A DNA stretch of 64,000 bases from Odobenus rosmarus divergens (GCF_000321225.1 NW_004450286.1:2384432-2448431); one strand, 5' to 3'; shown: positions 12,732 through 24,692, counted from the stretch's first letter. Program-made: numbers and translations. The notes: generated by a model not told the origin, from the letters alone.

Positions 12732-13049
12732 AGACTTTCTCCTTTTGCTTATGAAATATCCCCTCTTCTAAGTGCTGCACAGACAGTATTCCTGCTACCA
12801 ACACCCTGCTCACTTCACCAACCCTCTTCCTCAGGCCGCTGCCTCCCCTTTCCACTGCCACCTCAACCCAATGCATGGTGCCTAAACCCAGGTGTAGGAG
12901 GGCAAGGACAATTCTCGTGGAAGTGCCTGGAGCAGCACACACCTCTGGGTCACGAGAGTCCTGCATCTGTCCTGCTTCTAACATGGCACAACGGAGCAAA
13001 CCGTTAGCAAGAGAAGCAGAATCTTGAAGAGTTGGAGCTTTCCAGATAA

Positions 13050-13610
13050 ACGTTGCTGAATCTTGGGATCCTCAGCTAAGTTAATTTACAACCATATAGT
13101 GAGAGAACTCTAGAGAGATTTAACTAACTCTGAAGGTGTGTTTTTATTTCAAGGGCAAATGAGGCCCATGACCTTGGAAACAGCTCTAGGTCATAAAAAC
13201 TGAAGCCACCAGGGTTGTTCTGGCTCCTGAAGAGATGTATTTATATCCCAAAAGGTCAGAGGGAGAACCCAGGATCTTTTGTCTGGTCTCCAAGCAACAA
13301 AGGTTTTTCTCCCTCTTGGGAGAAGAAAAGGAAGCAGTTCTCTCTTTCTCCACTATATGAGCAAGGAAAATCCCTTTTTCTCCATCCCTCACCTATGGAG
13401 AGTCTAACCTCTTATGCTAGAGATTTTTCCACCTGGCTTTCATCACATTGCCCCAGGGGTAAGCACTGGGGTATGGGGGGGTGCTGGTGCCATTATAATT
13501 ATTTGCATAAGAATATTTTTTATTTTTGTGTAAATAATAATCTATCTCTCAAGTGCATTCAGAATAAAATTCATAAAGATGCTTATTAAAAGCCCAACAG
13601 TTATGGCAGC
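13050..13610 (+). repeat. unassigned interspersed repeat, copy 1
   Basis: Aligns by eye to 16472-16882 across its first 420 bp (shared TTGGGATCCT, AGCAACAAAGGTTTTTCTCC versus AGTAGCAAAGGTTTTTCTCC, ATTGCCCCAGG versus GTTGCCCCAGG). Its tail, 13545-13610, aligns to 18745-18812 (ATAAAATTCATAAAGATG versus ATAAAATTAATAAAGATG). Unit about 560 bp. I cannot name the family; a solitary LTR or an old LINE segment are possibilities. Confidence 0.7.
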
Positions 13611-14686
13611 AAAGATGATGGTATCCTATTTGTCACACGGCTTACTGGAAGAGACAGCCCTGAGGCTGGTTAGCAGGATTTGAAGACTATCCATAGGAAT
13701 CAGCAGCTCTGTTGAAAAGACTGAACAATTTATTAGTCCGGGATTAGGAGATAGGCTTGGAAAATCCAGATTAGGATTTTGCTTCCTGCTCTGGGTGGAC
13801 CCAGAAATCCTTACAGGTGGGCTTCAGGTGGGACAGGAGAAGCCTGTGTTGCCCTCCTACAGGTGAGGAGGAGGCGGACTTAATCAGCTCCCAAGTCTGG
13901 GGGTTGAGTCAACACCACAGGGGAAGGGGTCTGGATCACCACTCTGGAGACCCTTCCCAGCTCCCCTCTGCTCCCTAGTTCCCCTGCGCCTCCAGCTGAC
14001 TCTCCTGTCTCAGAAGGCACTGCACTAGTCCCTTTCCACAGGGGGAGACAGGGAGACTGGCTCCAAGCACCCATGTGGAGAGGACAGGGAGCACGGGGTT
14101 CATGGAGACGCTTAGGAATGTGGAGTGGAGCCTCCATGAGCTGAGCGAGCGGAGGAAGTCCTGGAGCAGTCTCGCACACGCCCAGCGGAGAAAGGAGAGG
14201 GCGGTTATGAAACCCCACTCTGCAGCCTGCGTTTTGCCCCACTTCTGCATTCCCCACGGGGGAGGAAACAGCTTCTCCCTGCCGCTGTGATTTCATCCCG
14301 GCAAACACTAATTTTAACTACTGAGTTTGTGCAAAACTTTGCAGGGGGGAGAAAGGAGTTTAAAAACAGCTTCGCATGGTTTTCTGTGCTATGGTATCTG
14401 AACATATGGCAGAAATTGGCTTGGATGTTCTATGCTCGTCTCCCCTCCCCACTCCCTCAGGGAAGGCTGCAAAGAGAAGGCTGGTTCTGGCAGAGGTCAC
14501 TCAGCAACCAGCTGCTGGTCTAACTGCCCCCCGTCCCGGTACACACGCCTCAGGAAGGCAGCCTGATTATTCAGGGCAGCCCTCACCGGGGAGGGCTGAT
14601 CCTCTCTAGGCTTTTCACTGGCTCACGGTCAAAACAGTAAGAGTGGGGGCAGGTTAGATCTATTTCAAAAAAAATGTTTTAATTCA
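13611..14686. other. unassigned intronic sequence
   Basis: Moderately GC-rich sequence between repeats. A 142-aa antisense open frame (13880-14308) has low-complexity Pro/Leu/Gly content and no motif. No splice-flanked exon could be supported. Confidence 0.45.
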
Positions 14687-14699
14687 GAATTTTGCCCTG

Positions 14700-14891
14700 G
14701 GGCACCTGGGTGGCTCAGATGGTTAAGCGTCTGCCTTCGGCTCAGATCATGATCCCAGGGTCCTGGGATCAAGTCCCGCATCGGGCTCCCTGCTCCGTGG
14801 GAAGCCTGCTTCTCCCTCTGCCTCTACCTCTCTCTCTCTGTCTCTCTGACTCTCATGAATAAATAAATAAAAAACATTAAAAAAAATAAAA
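14700..14891 (+). mobile_element. Can-SINE
   Basis: Complete plus-strand SINE. TSD GAATTYTGCCCTG at 14687-14699 and 14892-14904 with one mismatch. Confidence 0.95.
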
Positions 14892-14904
14892 GAATTCTGC
14901 CCTG

Positions 14905-16471
14905 ACCAGTCTCCTGGACATGATGTAGCTTTCTCTCTCCCCTAACAATAATCCCAGATCAGCTTGCCTAAAAAGGGTCTTAGGACAGGCAGATGTAATA
15001 ATTAAGTCTGTGTGAATTGTGTGAAAATGTTCTGTGAAAAGGCTTTTTGTCTCTCTTGCACCCAACCCTTGTGGGTGAAATGTCTGGCTGAGAGGAGATG
15101 ATGATGGAAAAAACCCCGTAAAGTTCCAGGCGTGAGACACACTGATTTAGGAACAATGAAAGAAAAGTCAAAAGCAAGGCCCTAGAGAAGGGAAAACTTC
15201 AGACCCAGGAGATGAAGGGCAAGGGGACTCATGATGTTTGTTTTTCAGAATCCGCTCCTGGAGCCCTCCTCCCAGAACACTCCACACTGCTCTCCCGACC
15301 TGCTGCCCAGTGCTGTGCCCCCCTCCCTAACTGGCTGCCTGGCTGCTGTCAGCACCCCAAATTCGAACCGACCACTTCGCATGCTCCTGAGGCCTGACAG
15401 CTGACCAGACAGCAGGGGATGGGCCCAGTTCCTGCATGTTCTACGCAGAACCACCCCAGGTGTCCTCTGCATCTCAGGAACAGACAACCTGGGGGCACGA
15501 GCAGGCCGGACTGCTTGAAACTGACTGTCTGAAGTTAGTCCCTCTGAAAACAAGAACTGAACTGAGTGATTTGGGCCGAAGTTGGGAAACCCCAAAACTT
15601 ATCAACTGGTGGAAGGCCTCCTTAGGGATCTTGTGCACTTAGGCTGCCTGATTGATGCATAATCCCACTTGGGGGCCCTAACAGCTGTAAACTCTTTGTT
15701 CCCAAGGATGCCGTGTGTACCCTCTGGGGCTGTATGAAAGGCAGGCATTAACTTATCTCTGGTGAAAACACTGACCTACACCTAGAAGGGCTTATCAGAA
15801 ATATTCCAAGTGTTTATAGAAACAGCCCAGGCAGACCAAGGACCCCTCAGTCATGTACTCTGGGGGCAGCTTACCTACAATATGTTATTCCATTAGTCAG
15901 GGGGTATGAAATGTATTCCTCACTTTTTAGTTGAAGTGGTTCATGGCCCTGCCTCAGCCTCAAAGACATTTAGGTCAGCTTCAACTCACTGGGGCCAGTT
16001 ATATGGATGGCTGAACTTGCTCGATTTTCTCCTTGCAGGCCACGGCGACGTCCACACAGAGTATTAGTCTATCCAGCTGAAACTGGGAGTATGCCTCAGG
16101 CCAGGCAGGCAAGGTTAATTCAGAAATGTGGGGAAGCCACCAGCCATTCTAAGGTAGACCTTGATGGTAAATGAGGTTTGTTCAATTGACGAAAACCAGA
16201 AGGAGCCTTGGAGGCAGAGGCTAAGACCACTGCAGTGGGAACGGCCTCATTCTGTCCTTGGAGTTCTGTGGGCAAGAGCTGGGTAAGTGCGGTTTACAAC
16301 AAACCCAATGGATTTGGTCCTATCTCCTGCTGGTCAAATTAAAATAAACTGACCAGTGTAGTAGCATTTTATGGGAAAATTTGCCAGTAGCCAACTATGG
16401 AGAAACACAAGGAGATGGAATCACTGGGTAGAGAGAAAAGTTTTTGTGTTTCTGCACAGTTGGGGTTTTCT
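14905..16471. other. unassigned intronic sequence
   Basis: No repeat family recognised with confidence. Several passages (15430-16430) have a retroposon-like feel but I cannot assign them. Open frames of about 60-116 aa here have no recognisable motif. Confidence 0.4.
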
Positions 16472-16899
16472 GAATAAATTTGCTAAAAACTTGGGATCCT
16501 GGACTAAGAGCCAAGTCTTGGAAAATTAATTTTCAACTGTAGAGGTAGAGAGCTCCAGAGAGTTTCGCCTAATTCTGGAGGTTTATATTATATGTGTTTA
16601 TATTTCAAAGGAAATGAGACCCATAACCTTGAAGACCTCTTTAGGTCAAAAAGCTGGAGCTTATCTGACCTCAAAGAAATGTGTTTACACTGCAAAAGGT
16701 TAGAGAACCCAGAGTGCTTTCCACCCTGACTCCAAGTAGCAAAGGTTTTTCTCCTTTTGGGAGGGAAAGGAGAGGCAACCGCCCTTCTCCTGTGGAAAAA
16801 GAGAGAAAATTGATTCTACGGCATGTCCAGCCACTTGTGTGGGAGGTTTTCCCATCTGCTTCTCATGGTGTTGCCCCAGGACTGATGTAGTTTCTAAGT

Positions 16900-18340
16900 A
16901 ATAACTAATCCACTTCAGGATGTCAGTGTGAGAAAGTCTTTGGACCACTCCTGGCAAAACAAAGCTGGTGGAAACCATAAAACAAAACACCAAAGTCCCT
17001 GGAAATTCTAAGGGCATATGCCAAATGAAGAAACATTTACCAAAGAAAATCTAGTTAAACTTGATAAGAACAAAGAATCTGTGGCCAATAAGCCACCACC
17101 CTCTCCCTACCCCACCCTTCCCCCCAACTCCAGCTCAGTTTGATGAAGGCTCCACTCCAGGCAAATATGGCCAAGAAGTCGGGGCTCCCCCTCACTCAGG
17201 TCCCAATCAAGGTTTACCATATCTCACTGGGAGGGGCAGCCTGCCTGAATTTTCCATCCCCTCCAATTCCAAGCTGAAGAAGCTAAACTGAAATCCCTGG
17301 TGATTATGGCTGAAGGATTAGGGGTCCCTTTCCTCTGCCCAGTCCCTGCCCACCTCGTCCTAACTCTACTCCAGGAGCAGCAAGCCAAGAATACTGGGAC
17401 CCCAACCACCTTCACCCCAACACACTCCCAGGGCATAGGTTCTACCCTGGGAGAGCAAACGGAGAAGACCAAAGGCTACATTGTACCCATAGCACGGGAT
17501 CAGTTTGCCCACGGGCAGAGGCAGTCCATAAGCAGGGGAGTTCCAAAGAACTCCCGGAACGACTCTATCTGAAGAAGTCGGTAGGATAGTTCAAGGCTCA
17601 GGGCACTCCTAAAAACAATAGCTCCGCTTAAGAACAGTGAGCTAAACTGTAGACCAGCTAGTGCACTAGAGAGTACCAGAAAAAGATATCTAAAAAGACC
17701 TTTCCTGGGGTCAGGAAAAAACAAGAGTGACCTCAAAAAACCATCCCAGCCAGAATTTAACTGGATCAGACTGCTGAGCAAGTTTGCCCCAGGGCACTGT
17801 TGAAAACAAAAGAGCAGTTGTAATTAGAGCCTAGTAAGAGTGGTGGGACACCAAATGAAGCAGACATCTTACCCAAGAGCTCAGGGAAAGAGACAAGGCG
17901 CCCTAAAGAGCTAAAGCCACTGGCAGTCCAGGGTACCAGGTGTACGACCAGGGCTGCGCTCCCTGAGGAGCAACACCAGAGGCTTCCTGCTGTTGAGCAA
18001 ACAGACGTCACTAACATAGCCTAGTCAAGCCACAAAATGAAATACAAGTCCCAGAAAGGGGAAAGAGCAACCTGTACCCAGAGTTGTTATAATAGATTAC
18101 CTGAGAGGCCCAATTTTCAACATAAGACCTGCAAAGAACCAGGAACCCATGACCTACATGCAGGAGGAAAATCAGGCAACAGAAACTGCCTATGAAAGAG
18201 ACCACACGGCAAATTCAGACTTCAAAGTAGCCATGATATGTCCTAGGAAGTAAGGGAAACCATGCTTCACGAAGTAACATATGAAGACAATGTCTCACCA
18301 AAGAGAGAATATCGAAGAGAAACTATAAAAACTAAATAAG
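16900..18340 (+). mobile_element. old LINE-1 5' region fragment
   Basis: The right part (about 18040-18340) has the layout of an ancient L1 5'UTR/ORF1 boundary: AAACCATGCTTCACGAAG, ACAATGTCTCACCAAAGAGA, GAAACTATAAAAAC. The left part is less certain. It ends abruptly at the SINE at 18341 with no ORF1 or ORF2. Confidence applies mainly to 17770-18340. Confidence 0.6.
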
Positions 18341-18490
18341 GGGTGCCTGGGTGGCTCAGTCGGTTAAGCATCTACCTTCAGCTCGTCCTGGGATCAAGCG
18401 CGCATCGGACTCCCTGCTCAGCGGGGAGTCTGCTTCTCCCTCTGCCACTCCCCCTGCTTGTGCTCTCTCTCCCTCTCTGACAAAATCTTT
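18341..18490 (+). mobile_element. Can-SINE, short body
   Basis: GGGTGCCTGGGTGGCTCAG head, with part of the body (GGTCATGATCCCAGGG region) missing. Its AAAATAAAGTGATGAG 3' flank was then used as target by the next SINE. Confidence 0.9.
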
Positions 18491-18507
18491 AAAAATAAAG
18501 TGATGAG

Positions 18508-18714
18508 GGCGCCTGGGTGGCTCAGTTGGTTAAGCGACTGCCTTCGGCTCAGGTCATGATCCTGGAGTCCTGGGATCGAGTCCCGCATCGGGCTCCCTGC
18601 TCAGCGGGGAGTCTGCTTCTCCCTCTGACCCTCTTCCCTCTCATGCTCTCTATCTCATTCTCTCTCTCAAATAAATAAATAAAATCTTTAAAAAAATAAA
18701 AAAATAAAAAAAAT
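18508..18714 (+). mobile_element. Can-SINE
   Basis: Inserted directly behind the preceding SINE. TSD AAAAATAAAGTGATGAG (17 bp, exact) at 18491-18507 and 18715-18731 includes the end of the earlier SINE tail, so this one is younger. Confidence 0.95.
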
Positions 18715-18822
18715 AAAAATAAAGTGATGAGACAATAAACTGATCCAGAACAACTCAGGTGTGCATTCCAGATAAAATTAATAAAGATGAATACTAAAAA
18801 CCCAACAATACTCTAATTAAAA

Positions 18823-19031
18823 ATTTTTTTTATTCATTTGAGACACAGAGATACAGAGAGAGAGAGAGCATGAGCAGGGGAAGAGGCAGAGGGAGAGGGA
18901 GAAGCAGGCTCCCTGAAGAAGCAGGCTCCTGGCTGAGCCAGGAGCCCGATGAGGGGCTCGATCCCAGGACCCTGGGATCATGACCTGAGCTGAAGGCAGA
19001 CGCTTAACCATCTGAGCCACCCAGGTGCCCC
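18823..19031 (-). mobile_element. Can-SINE
   Basis: Minus-strand SINE carrying a small internal duplication of the GAAGCAGGCTCC motif near 18900-18930. TSD CTAATTAAAA at 18813-18822 and 19032-19041. Confidence 0.95.
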
Positions 19032-19065
19032 CTAATTAAAAGATTTTAAAATTTAATGACTTTTT

Positions 19066-19247
19066 GGGGTGCCGGGGTGGCTCAGTTAAGTGTCTGCCTT
19101 CAGGTCAGGTCATGATCCCAGGGTCCTGGGATCCAGGCCCTCGTCGGGCTTCCTGCTCGTAGGGAGTGTGTTTCTCCCTCTCTGCCCCTGCTCATGGGCT
19201 CTCTCTCCCGCTCACTCTCTCTCTCTCAAATCTTAAAAAAAAAAAAA
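19066..19247 (+). mobile_element. Can-SINE
   Basis: Head GGGGTGCCGGGGTGGCTCAG, diverged body, A-run tail. TSD AATGACTTTTT at 19055-19065 and 19248-19258. Confidence 0.93.
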
Positions 19248-19296
19248 ATGACTTTTTATTGACACAACTGAACAATTGTATTAGAAAGTGAGGTAA

Positions 19297-19489
19297 GGGG
19301 CGCCTAGGTGGCTCAGTTGGTTAAGCATCTGCCTTCGGCTCAGGTCATGATCCCAGGGTCTTGGGATCAAGCCCCACATAGGGCTCCCTGCTCAGCAGGG
19401 AGACTGCTTCTCCCTCTCCCTCTGTTGCTCCCCGTGCTTGTGCTCTGTCTCTCTCTCTCTAAAATAAATAAAATCTAAAAAAAAAAATT
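19297..19489 (+). mobile_element. Can-SINE
   Basis: Plus-strand SINE (GGGGCGCCTAGGTGGCTCAG) ending AAATAAAATCTAAAAAAAAA. No clear TSD. Confidence 0.92.
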
Positions 19490-19829
19490 AAGATCCATGA
19501 TTCATTTTGCTCATGGAGCAAACTCCCTAGAATATCAGGGCTCCCTCTTGCTGCCATTCTTCTTGCAAGGACGGAGTTGTTTGACTGTGTGTATTTCCCC
19601 TTATCCTATCATGGAATGATATTTGGTCTCTATCCCCAGTTCCTGGCACAGTTCCTGGTTCCTAAAACCCTTGGAATTTCCTGAAAGATAAGGGTGACTG
19701 CCAGGCCCCTTTAGATAGCCTCAGGATTGGGGCTGGTTGCCAGAACAAGCCTTGATTAGAAACTTAAAACTTTCAGCCCCACCTCCCAATCTCTGGGGAT
19801 GGGTGAGGGACTGGAGATTCCATTCATCA
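19490..19829. other. unassigned sequence
   Basis: Between SINEs. Nothing recognised. Confidence 0.4.
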
Positions 19830-19847
19830 CCAATGGCAAATAATTTA

Positions 19848-20036
19848 TTTTTTTTTAATTTTATTTATGAGAGAGAGCACACCAATGCATGAGCAGGAGA
19901 GAGGAGCAGAGGGAGAGGGAGACGCAGACTCCCGGCTGAGCAGGAAACTGGATGCGGGACTCGATCCCAGGACCCCTGGATCACGACCTGAGCCGAAGAG
20001 CGATGCTTAACTGACTGAGCCACCCAGGTGCCACAT
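19848..20036 (-). mobile_element. Can-SINE
   Basis: Minus-strand SINE. Exact 18-bp TSD CCAATGGCAAATAATTTA at 19830-19847 and 20037-20054. Confidence 0.95.
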
Positions 20037-20064
20037 CCAATGGCAAATAATTTAATAAATCATG

Positions 20065-20164
20065 GGGCACCTGGCTGGCTCAGTCGGTTGAGCGTGTCTC
20101 TTGATCTCACGTTTTAAGTTCGATGCTGGGTGTAGAGATTATTTAAAACAGTCTTTTAAAAATT
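20065..20164 (+). mobile_element. short tRNA-type Can-SINE
   Basis: 100-bp element without the CT-rich region: GGCACCTGGCTGGCTCAG, then TCGATGCTGGGTGTAGAG, short A-rich tail. Exact 18-bp TSD ATAATTTAATAAATCATG at 20047-20064 and 20165-20182 overlaps the right TSD of the neighbouring SINE. Confidence 0.9.
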
Positions 20165-20182
20165 ATAATTTAATAAATCATG

Positions 20183-21067
20183 TCTATATAATGAACCCTC
20201 CATGAAAACAAAGCTGGGAGAGCTTTCCTGTTAGTGAACAGACCAAGGTGCTGGAGAGGACACAGAGGCTCTGAACCCCTCTCCCCGACACCTTGCCCTA
20301 CGCATCCCTTCCATTTGGCTGTTCCTGTGCTGTGTCCTCTGTAATAAACTGATAATCGTAAGTAAAGCACTTTCCTGAATTCTGTGAGTTATTCTAACAA
20401 ATTAATGAGGTGGTTGTGGGAACTCCTGATTTTGTAACCAAGTTAGAAATGTTGGTAACCTGGGGACCCAATGCTTTCAACTATCATCTGAAGTGGGGCC
20501 AGTCTTGTGGGACTGAAACCTTAAACGTGTGGAGTCTGATGATAACTCCAGGTAGTCAGTGTCAGAATTAAATTGTGGGACACCCAGCTGGCATCTGTAG
20601 AGAATGAGTTGGTGTCCAGAGTAACCACACCTCTCACTGCTTCCTTGGTCAGGAAGGTCCCTATGGCCCAGCCCTCCCCCAGCCCTCACACTCCAAGAGG
20701 CTGGAAAAACGACACAAAATTCTAAGTATAAACAAATGAGATGTTATGGAATCTCAGCTACTGACGAAGTGTCAACTTGAAAATGAGCATGTAACACAAC
20801 ACCCAACTGTAAGGAAGCTTCTGCAACACCAAACCCACCAGGGGGCTCCTTATGGTTTAGGGAAGTTGGAAAGTTAGTGTCTCAGAAAACCTAGGCCATT
20901 GTTTCCTAAACATCAATCATTTGGGTCACCTTTGGGACCTACCCACATATATAACGTTTATCTTAAAATCAACTGCATTAAAATCATTACTAAGGAAACT
21001 TTATGTCCCTATTATAAGTGGAAAATCAGTACCATTTGCTACAACAGAAGGTACACTTTAGATCATT
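20183..21067. other. unassigned sequence
   Basis: No gene or recognisable repeat seen. Confidence 0.4.
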
Positions 21068-21079
21068 AAAAAAATGCTT

Positions 21080-21269
21080 GGGGCGCCTGGGTGGCTCAGT
21101 TGGTTAAGCGTCCAGCCGACTCTTGATTTTGGCTCAGGTCGTGATCTCACCCCATGTCAGGCTCCTTGCTGAACTTGGAGTCTGCTGTCTCCTTCCTCTC
21201 CCTCTGCCCCTCCCCCCAGCTCACGTGTGTGTGCGCAAGCTCTCTCTCTCTCAAATAAATAAATCTTTT
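21080..21269 (+). mobile_element. Can-SINE (older subtype)
   Basis: Body has the GACTCTTGATTTTGGCTCAG variant of older SINEC copies. TSD AAAAAATGCTT at 21069-21079 and 21270-21280. Confidence 0.92.
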
Positions 21270-21316
21270 AAAAAATGCTTAATGTTTAAATGCATATCTA
21301 AATGAACTTGTGTACC

Positions 21317-21507
21317 GGGGCACCTGGGTGGCTCAGTTGGTTGGGCGACTGCCTTCGGCTCAGGTCATGATCCTGGAGTCCCGGGATCGAGTCCCACATC
21401 GGGCTCCCTGCTCGGCAGGGAGTCTGCTTCTCCCTCTGACCCTCTTCCCTCTCGTGCTCTCTATCTCTCATTCTCTCTCTCTCTCAAAAAAAAAAAAAAA
21501 AATCTTT
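21317..21507 (+). mobile_element. Can-SINE
   Basis: Exact 17-bp TSD AAATGAACTTGTGTACC at 21300-21316 and 21508-21524; CT repeat and pure A-run tail. Confidence 0.96.
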
Positions 21508-21524
21508 AAATGAACTTGTGTACC

Positions 21525-21937
21525 ACCACCAATCCTATACATGCCACACAGTGCCCTAATTTGCTGTGTGGGATGAAAGGGTGAGAACGGAAATAGAAGG
21601 CACTGTCTTTGTGAAGTGCCCTGAGTTTGAGAACCAGGCTTCCTTCTGAGAAGACTGTTTTCAACGTTCTTCTAAAGGCACATCAATAACCTCTACAGGG
21701 CTTTGATTCAGTTAAAACAAAACACTACTTTTAAAAAATTAAAAAAAAAAAAGTTTTTATTACTAGGGCTTTCAACCAGCAAATATAATGGATAACGATG
21801 GGCAACTGCGGGGCTAGACAATTAAGCTCAGTTTAAAAAAACAAAAAAACACAGCCCTGGGCTTTCTGAAAAGTGCCATCACCAAATGCTATTGTTCTCC
21901 AGAGCCCCGCCAGTTTATGTGACCCACGATTACCACT
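21525..21937. other. unassigned sequence
   Basis: Only an A-rich patch near 21735-21755. No gene seen. Confidence 0.4.
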
Positions 21938-21951
21938 TAAAGACCCACCAG

Positions 21952-22150
21952 AGGGGGCGCCTGGGTGGCTCAGTCGGTTGAGCAGCTGCCTTTGGCTCAA
22001 GTCATGGTCCCAGGGTCATGGGATCAAGCCCCACATCGGGCTCCCTGCTCGGCGGGGAGTCTGCTTCTCTCTCTGCCTGCCACTCCTCCTGCTTGTGCTC
22101 TCTCTCTCTGACAAATAAATAAATAAAATCTTTAAAAAATAAAAATAAAA
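21952..22150 (+). mobile_element. Can-SINE
   Basis: Complete plus-strand copy. TSD TAAAGACCCACCAG at 21938-21951 and 22151-22164. Confidence 0.95.
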
Positions 22151-22164
22151 TAAAGACCCACCAG

Positions 22165-22269
22165 GGGCGCCTGGGTGGCTCAGTCAGTAGAGCACATGAC
22201 TCCTGAGCTTAGGGTCGTGAGTTTGAGCCCCACGTTGGGTGTAGAGATGACTTAAATAAATAAAACTTT
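22165..22269 (+). mobile_element. short tRNA-type Can-SINE
   Basis: Starts at the very end of the preceding SINE's right TSD: GGCGCCTGGGTGGCTCAG, then CACGTTGGGTGTAGAG and a short tail without CT region. Confidence 0.88.
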
Positions 22270-22284
22270 AAAAATAAGTATATA

Positions 22285-22474
22285 GGGTGCCTGGGTGGCT
22301 CAGTCGTTAAGCATCTGCCTTGGGCTCAGGTCATGATCCTAGGGTCCTGGGATCGAGCCCCACATCGGGCGCCTTGCTCGGCGGGGAGCCTGCTTCTCCC
22401 TCTCCCACTCCCTCTGCTTGTGTCCCTCTCTCACTGTGTCTCTGTCAAATAAATTAATAAAATCTTAAAAAAAT
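22285..22474 (+). mobile_element. Can-SINE
   Basis: Third SINE in a head-to-tail row. TSD AAAAATAAGTATATA at 22270-22284 and 22475-22489 starts in the tail of the short SINE before it, so it is the later insertion. Confidence 0.95.
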
Positions 22475-22564
22475 AAAAATAAGTATATAAAGATCACGCC
22501 ATACCTTTATTCCCTTTCTAGGGTTATGGAGAATATGATGAAAAGTTTAAAAGAAATGGATTCT

Positions 22565-22785
22565 TTTTTTTTTAAGAAATCTCATTTTTATTTTATCTTA
22601 TTTTTTAAAGATATTCATTTGAGAGAGAGACAGAGAGAGCACAAGCAGGGGGAGAGGCAGAAGGAGAGGGAGAAACAGGCTCCCCACTGAGCAGGGAGCC
22701 TGACGTGGCACTTGATCCCAGGACCCAGAGATCGTGACCTCAGCTGAAGGCAGACAGTTAACCATCTGAGCCACCCAGGCGCCCC
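22565..22785 (-). mobile_element. Can-SINE
   Basis: Minus-strand copy with a long T-rich left end. TSD AAGAAATGGATTCT at 22551-22564 and 22786-22799. Confidence 0.95.
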
Positions 22786-22799
22786 AAGAAATGGATTCT

Positions 22800-24459
22800 G
22801 GCAAAGGCTGGGTCAAAAACAAAGCAAATAAAAACAAAAGGAAATATCAGAATTGCTCCTTGCAGGCAATTTTTTTTTTTTTACCTCTATTCCAGTAGGA
22901 ATCAAAATCTGGTACAGGGATGAAAGAGCAATCACAAAAGGAAAGCGAGGGACAGACACACATACTCTGTCCTGCAAAGCTCCACTCTTACTAGCTTTCC
23001 ATTTCTGTGCACAGCGCCCTTGGCCCAATCAGACAGGAGAGGCCTCCCACACAGAAGACAAGGCAGGGGCAGGCCTGGAGGGCCGTGGTTCTCCACAGTC
23101 TGATGCAGAGATGAACTTCCTCTGGTTAGGACTCCTTCTGCAGCGCCTGGAAGCTGCAAGTACCTCTGTTAGGTGGGAAGTGGGGAGAAATCTACACAAT
23201 TTTCAATTTTTCAAAATACAATTTTTATTCACTCTACATTAAAAGTAATACGGATTATTCCAAATTTTTAGGAAATAGTGATTTATATATTAAACGAAAG
23301 GAGGTCAGGAATTACTGGCCTACGAGAAATCATTCAGTGATTCAGGGGATGAGAACAGCACAACACTGTACGGAACATGCCTACTCCACAGACTGAAGCT
23401 GACATCCAGAGACAACCAGGGACCGGCCACTCAGGGGACAAGGTAGGACTGGAATCCAGGTCTCATGGACTCAGAGGCCAGCCCTGCCTGGTTGAATCTG
23501 AAAAAGCAAAGCCGGGGGCACACTAGCACTCCTGAAAAAGAAAAAAGTTGTTTCTGCGTCTATTTTAATAAAGTAGTGATCTTTCGGCACATGGAACCAA
23601 GATGGCCAAAGTACACACTCCACGGTGATAGAATGAGGCCTCCAGGACAGCGGCAGCAGAGGTCCCTGAACAGCCCAAGCAAAGGTTGGGAGAAAGGCGG
23701 CCTGCCGGCCACTGGGCTTTGGTGGAAGGCAGCAGTGAAGCTGGCTTGGGCCTGGCATGGCTGAGATGGGGCCAGAATTAGTACCTTCCAGTCTGGATCA
23801 ATTAGCAGGAACTAGGGGCAGGCTCCTAGCCTCTGCCCCGAGGGAGACAGGAGAACAAACTGACAGATCCATTTCTCAGTGCAGGAAAGGCCACCTGGCC
23901 TAGGCCCACAGGGCAAGGAGACCCAGCCCTGCCCACTGGGCCTGGCACCCAGCTCAGAGCTGGACTAGCCCAGTTCTTGATCAACAACTAAGGGAAAGCC
24001 CTTGATCAATTCCAGGCAGGGTGCAGACAGGAAAAAAAGAAGACTGGAAAACACTTCTACCCTCCAATCCCCAAACCCACTCCCAAGGTGACAAAATAAA
24101 CTCCCCAATAATCCCAGAACGACCACAATAAACAGGTATCTGCTGATGCTCTTACAACTTAAGCCAGTGTCATCTTTTGTTGCCTTTCAAAATCCTTTTC
24201 CCCCTCAGTTGATAAGGATTTTCTAATTCTTCCTAAGGGATTTGTTCCTTTTTGATACTCAGTGCCCCTCTTGAGAATTTAGGTCTTCCAGGATTTGTTT
24301 CCTCTGCTCCCTCCTGCACCTGCATTGCTTACTCCTTGGTGTCTGGAAGGCATTTGGTTTCACAGGTTTCCAAAGACTCCAGAGGTCAAAGGTCAAAATT
24401 TACATTTGTAGCACACAGTCAGAAGGATAGATTTAAGAGGGAGATACACATCAGAAGAC
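22800..24459. other. unassigned intronic sequence
   Basis: No gene seen. About 23390-23490 looks like an antisense MIR fragment (GGTAGGACTGGAATCCAGG). Open frames of 95-129 aa in this span have no motif and overlap on both strands. Confidence 0.45.
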
Positions 24460-24587
24460 TCAGTATTGTTATTAATTCTCCTCAAATTAATCTACAGATT
24501 TAACACAATTCTAATAATTCTAGCAGGATTTTATTTTTTGTAGAAATTGACAAGCTGAGTCTAAAGTCTTATAGAAAAGCAAAGGGG

Positions 24588-24692
24588 GCACCTGGCTGGT
24601 TCAGTAGGTAGAGCGTGAGGCTCTTGATCTCCAGGGCGTGAGTTCGAGCCCCACGTTGGTATAGAGATTGCTTAAATAAATAAACTTTAAAA
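24588..24692 (+). mobile_element. short tRNA-type Can-SINE
   Basis: GGCACCTGGCTGGTTCAG head, GAGTTCGAGCCCCACGTTGG box-B-like segment, short A-rich tail; inserted in L1. No CT region. Confidence 0.88.

Larger units (their letters stand above)
16472..18815 (+). repeat. unassigned interspersed repeat, copy 2 (split)
   Basis: 16472-16882 and 18745-18812 match copy 1 at 13050-13610 in the same order and strand. The 1.86 kb between the two parts (old LINE-1 5' sequence and two SINEs) is absent from copy 1, so it is best read as later insertion. Confidence 0.65.

Noticed and set aside
20065..20164. Possible tRNA gene (box A/B-like text)
   Set aside because: This and similar short elements have TSDs and A-rich tails and recur many times; they are tRNA-derived SINEs, not tRNA genes.
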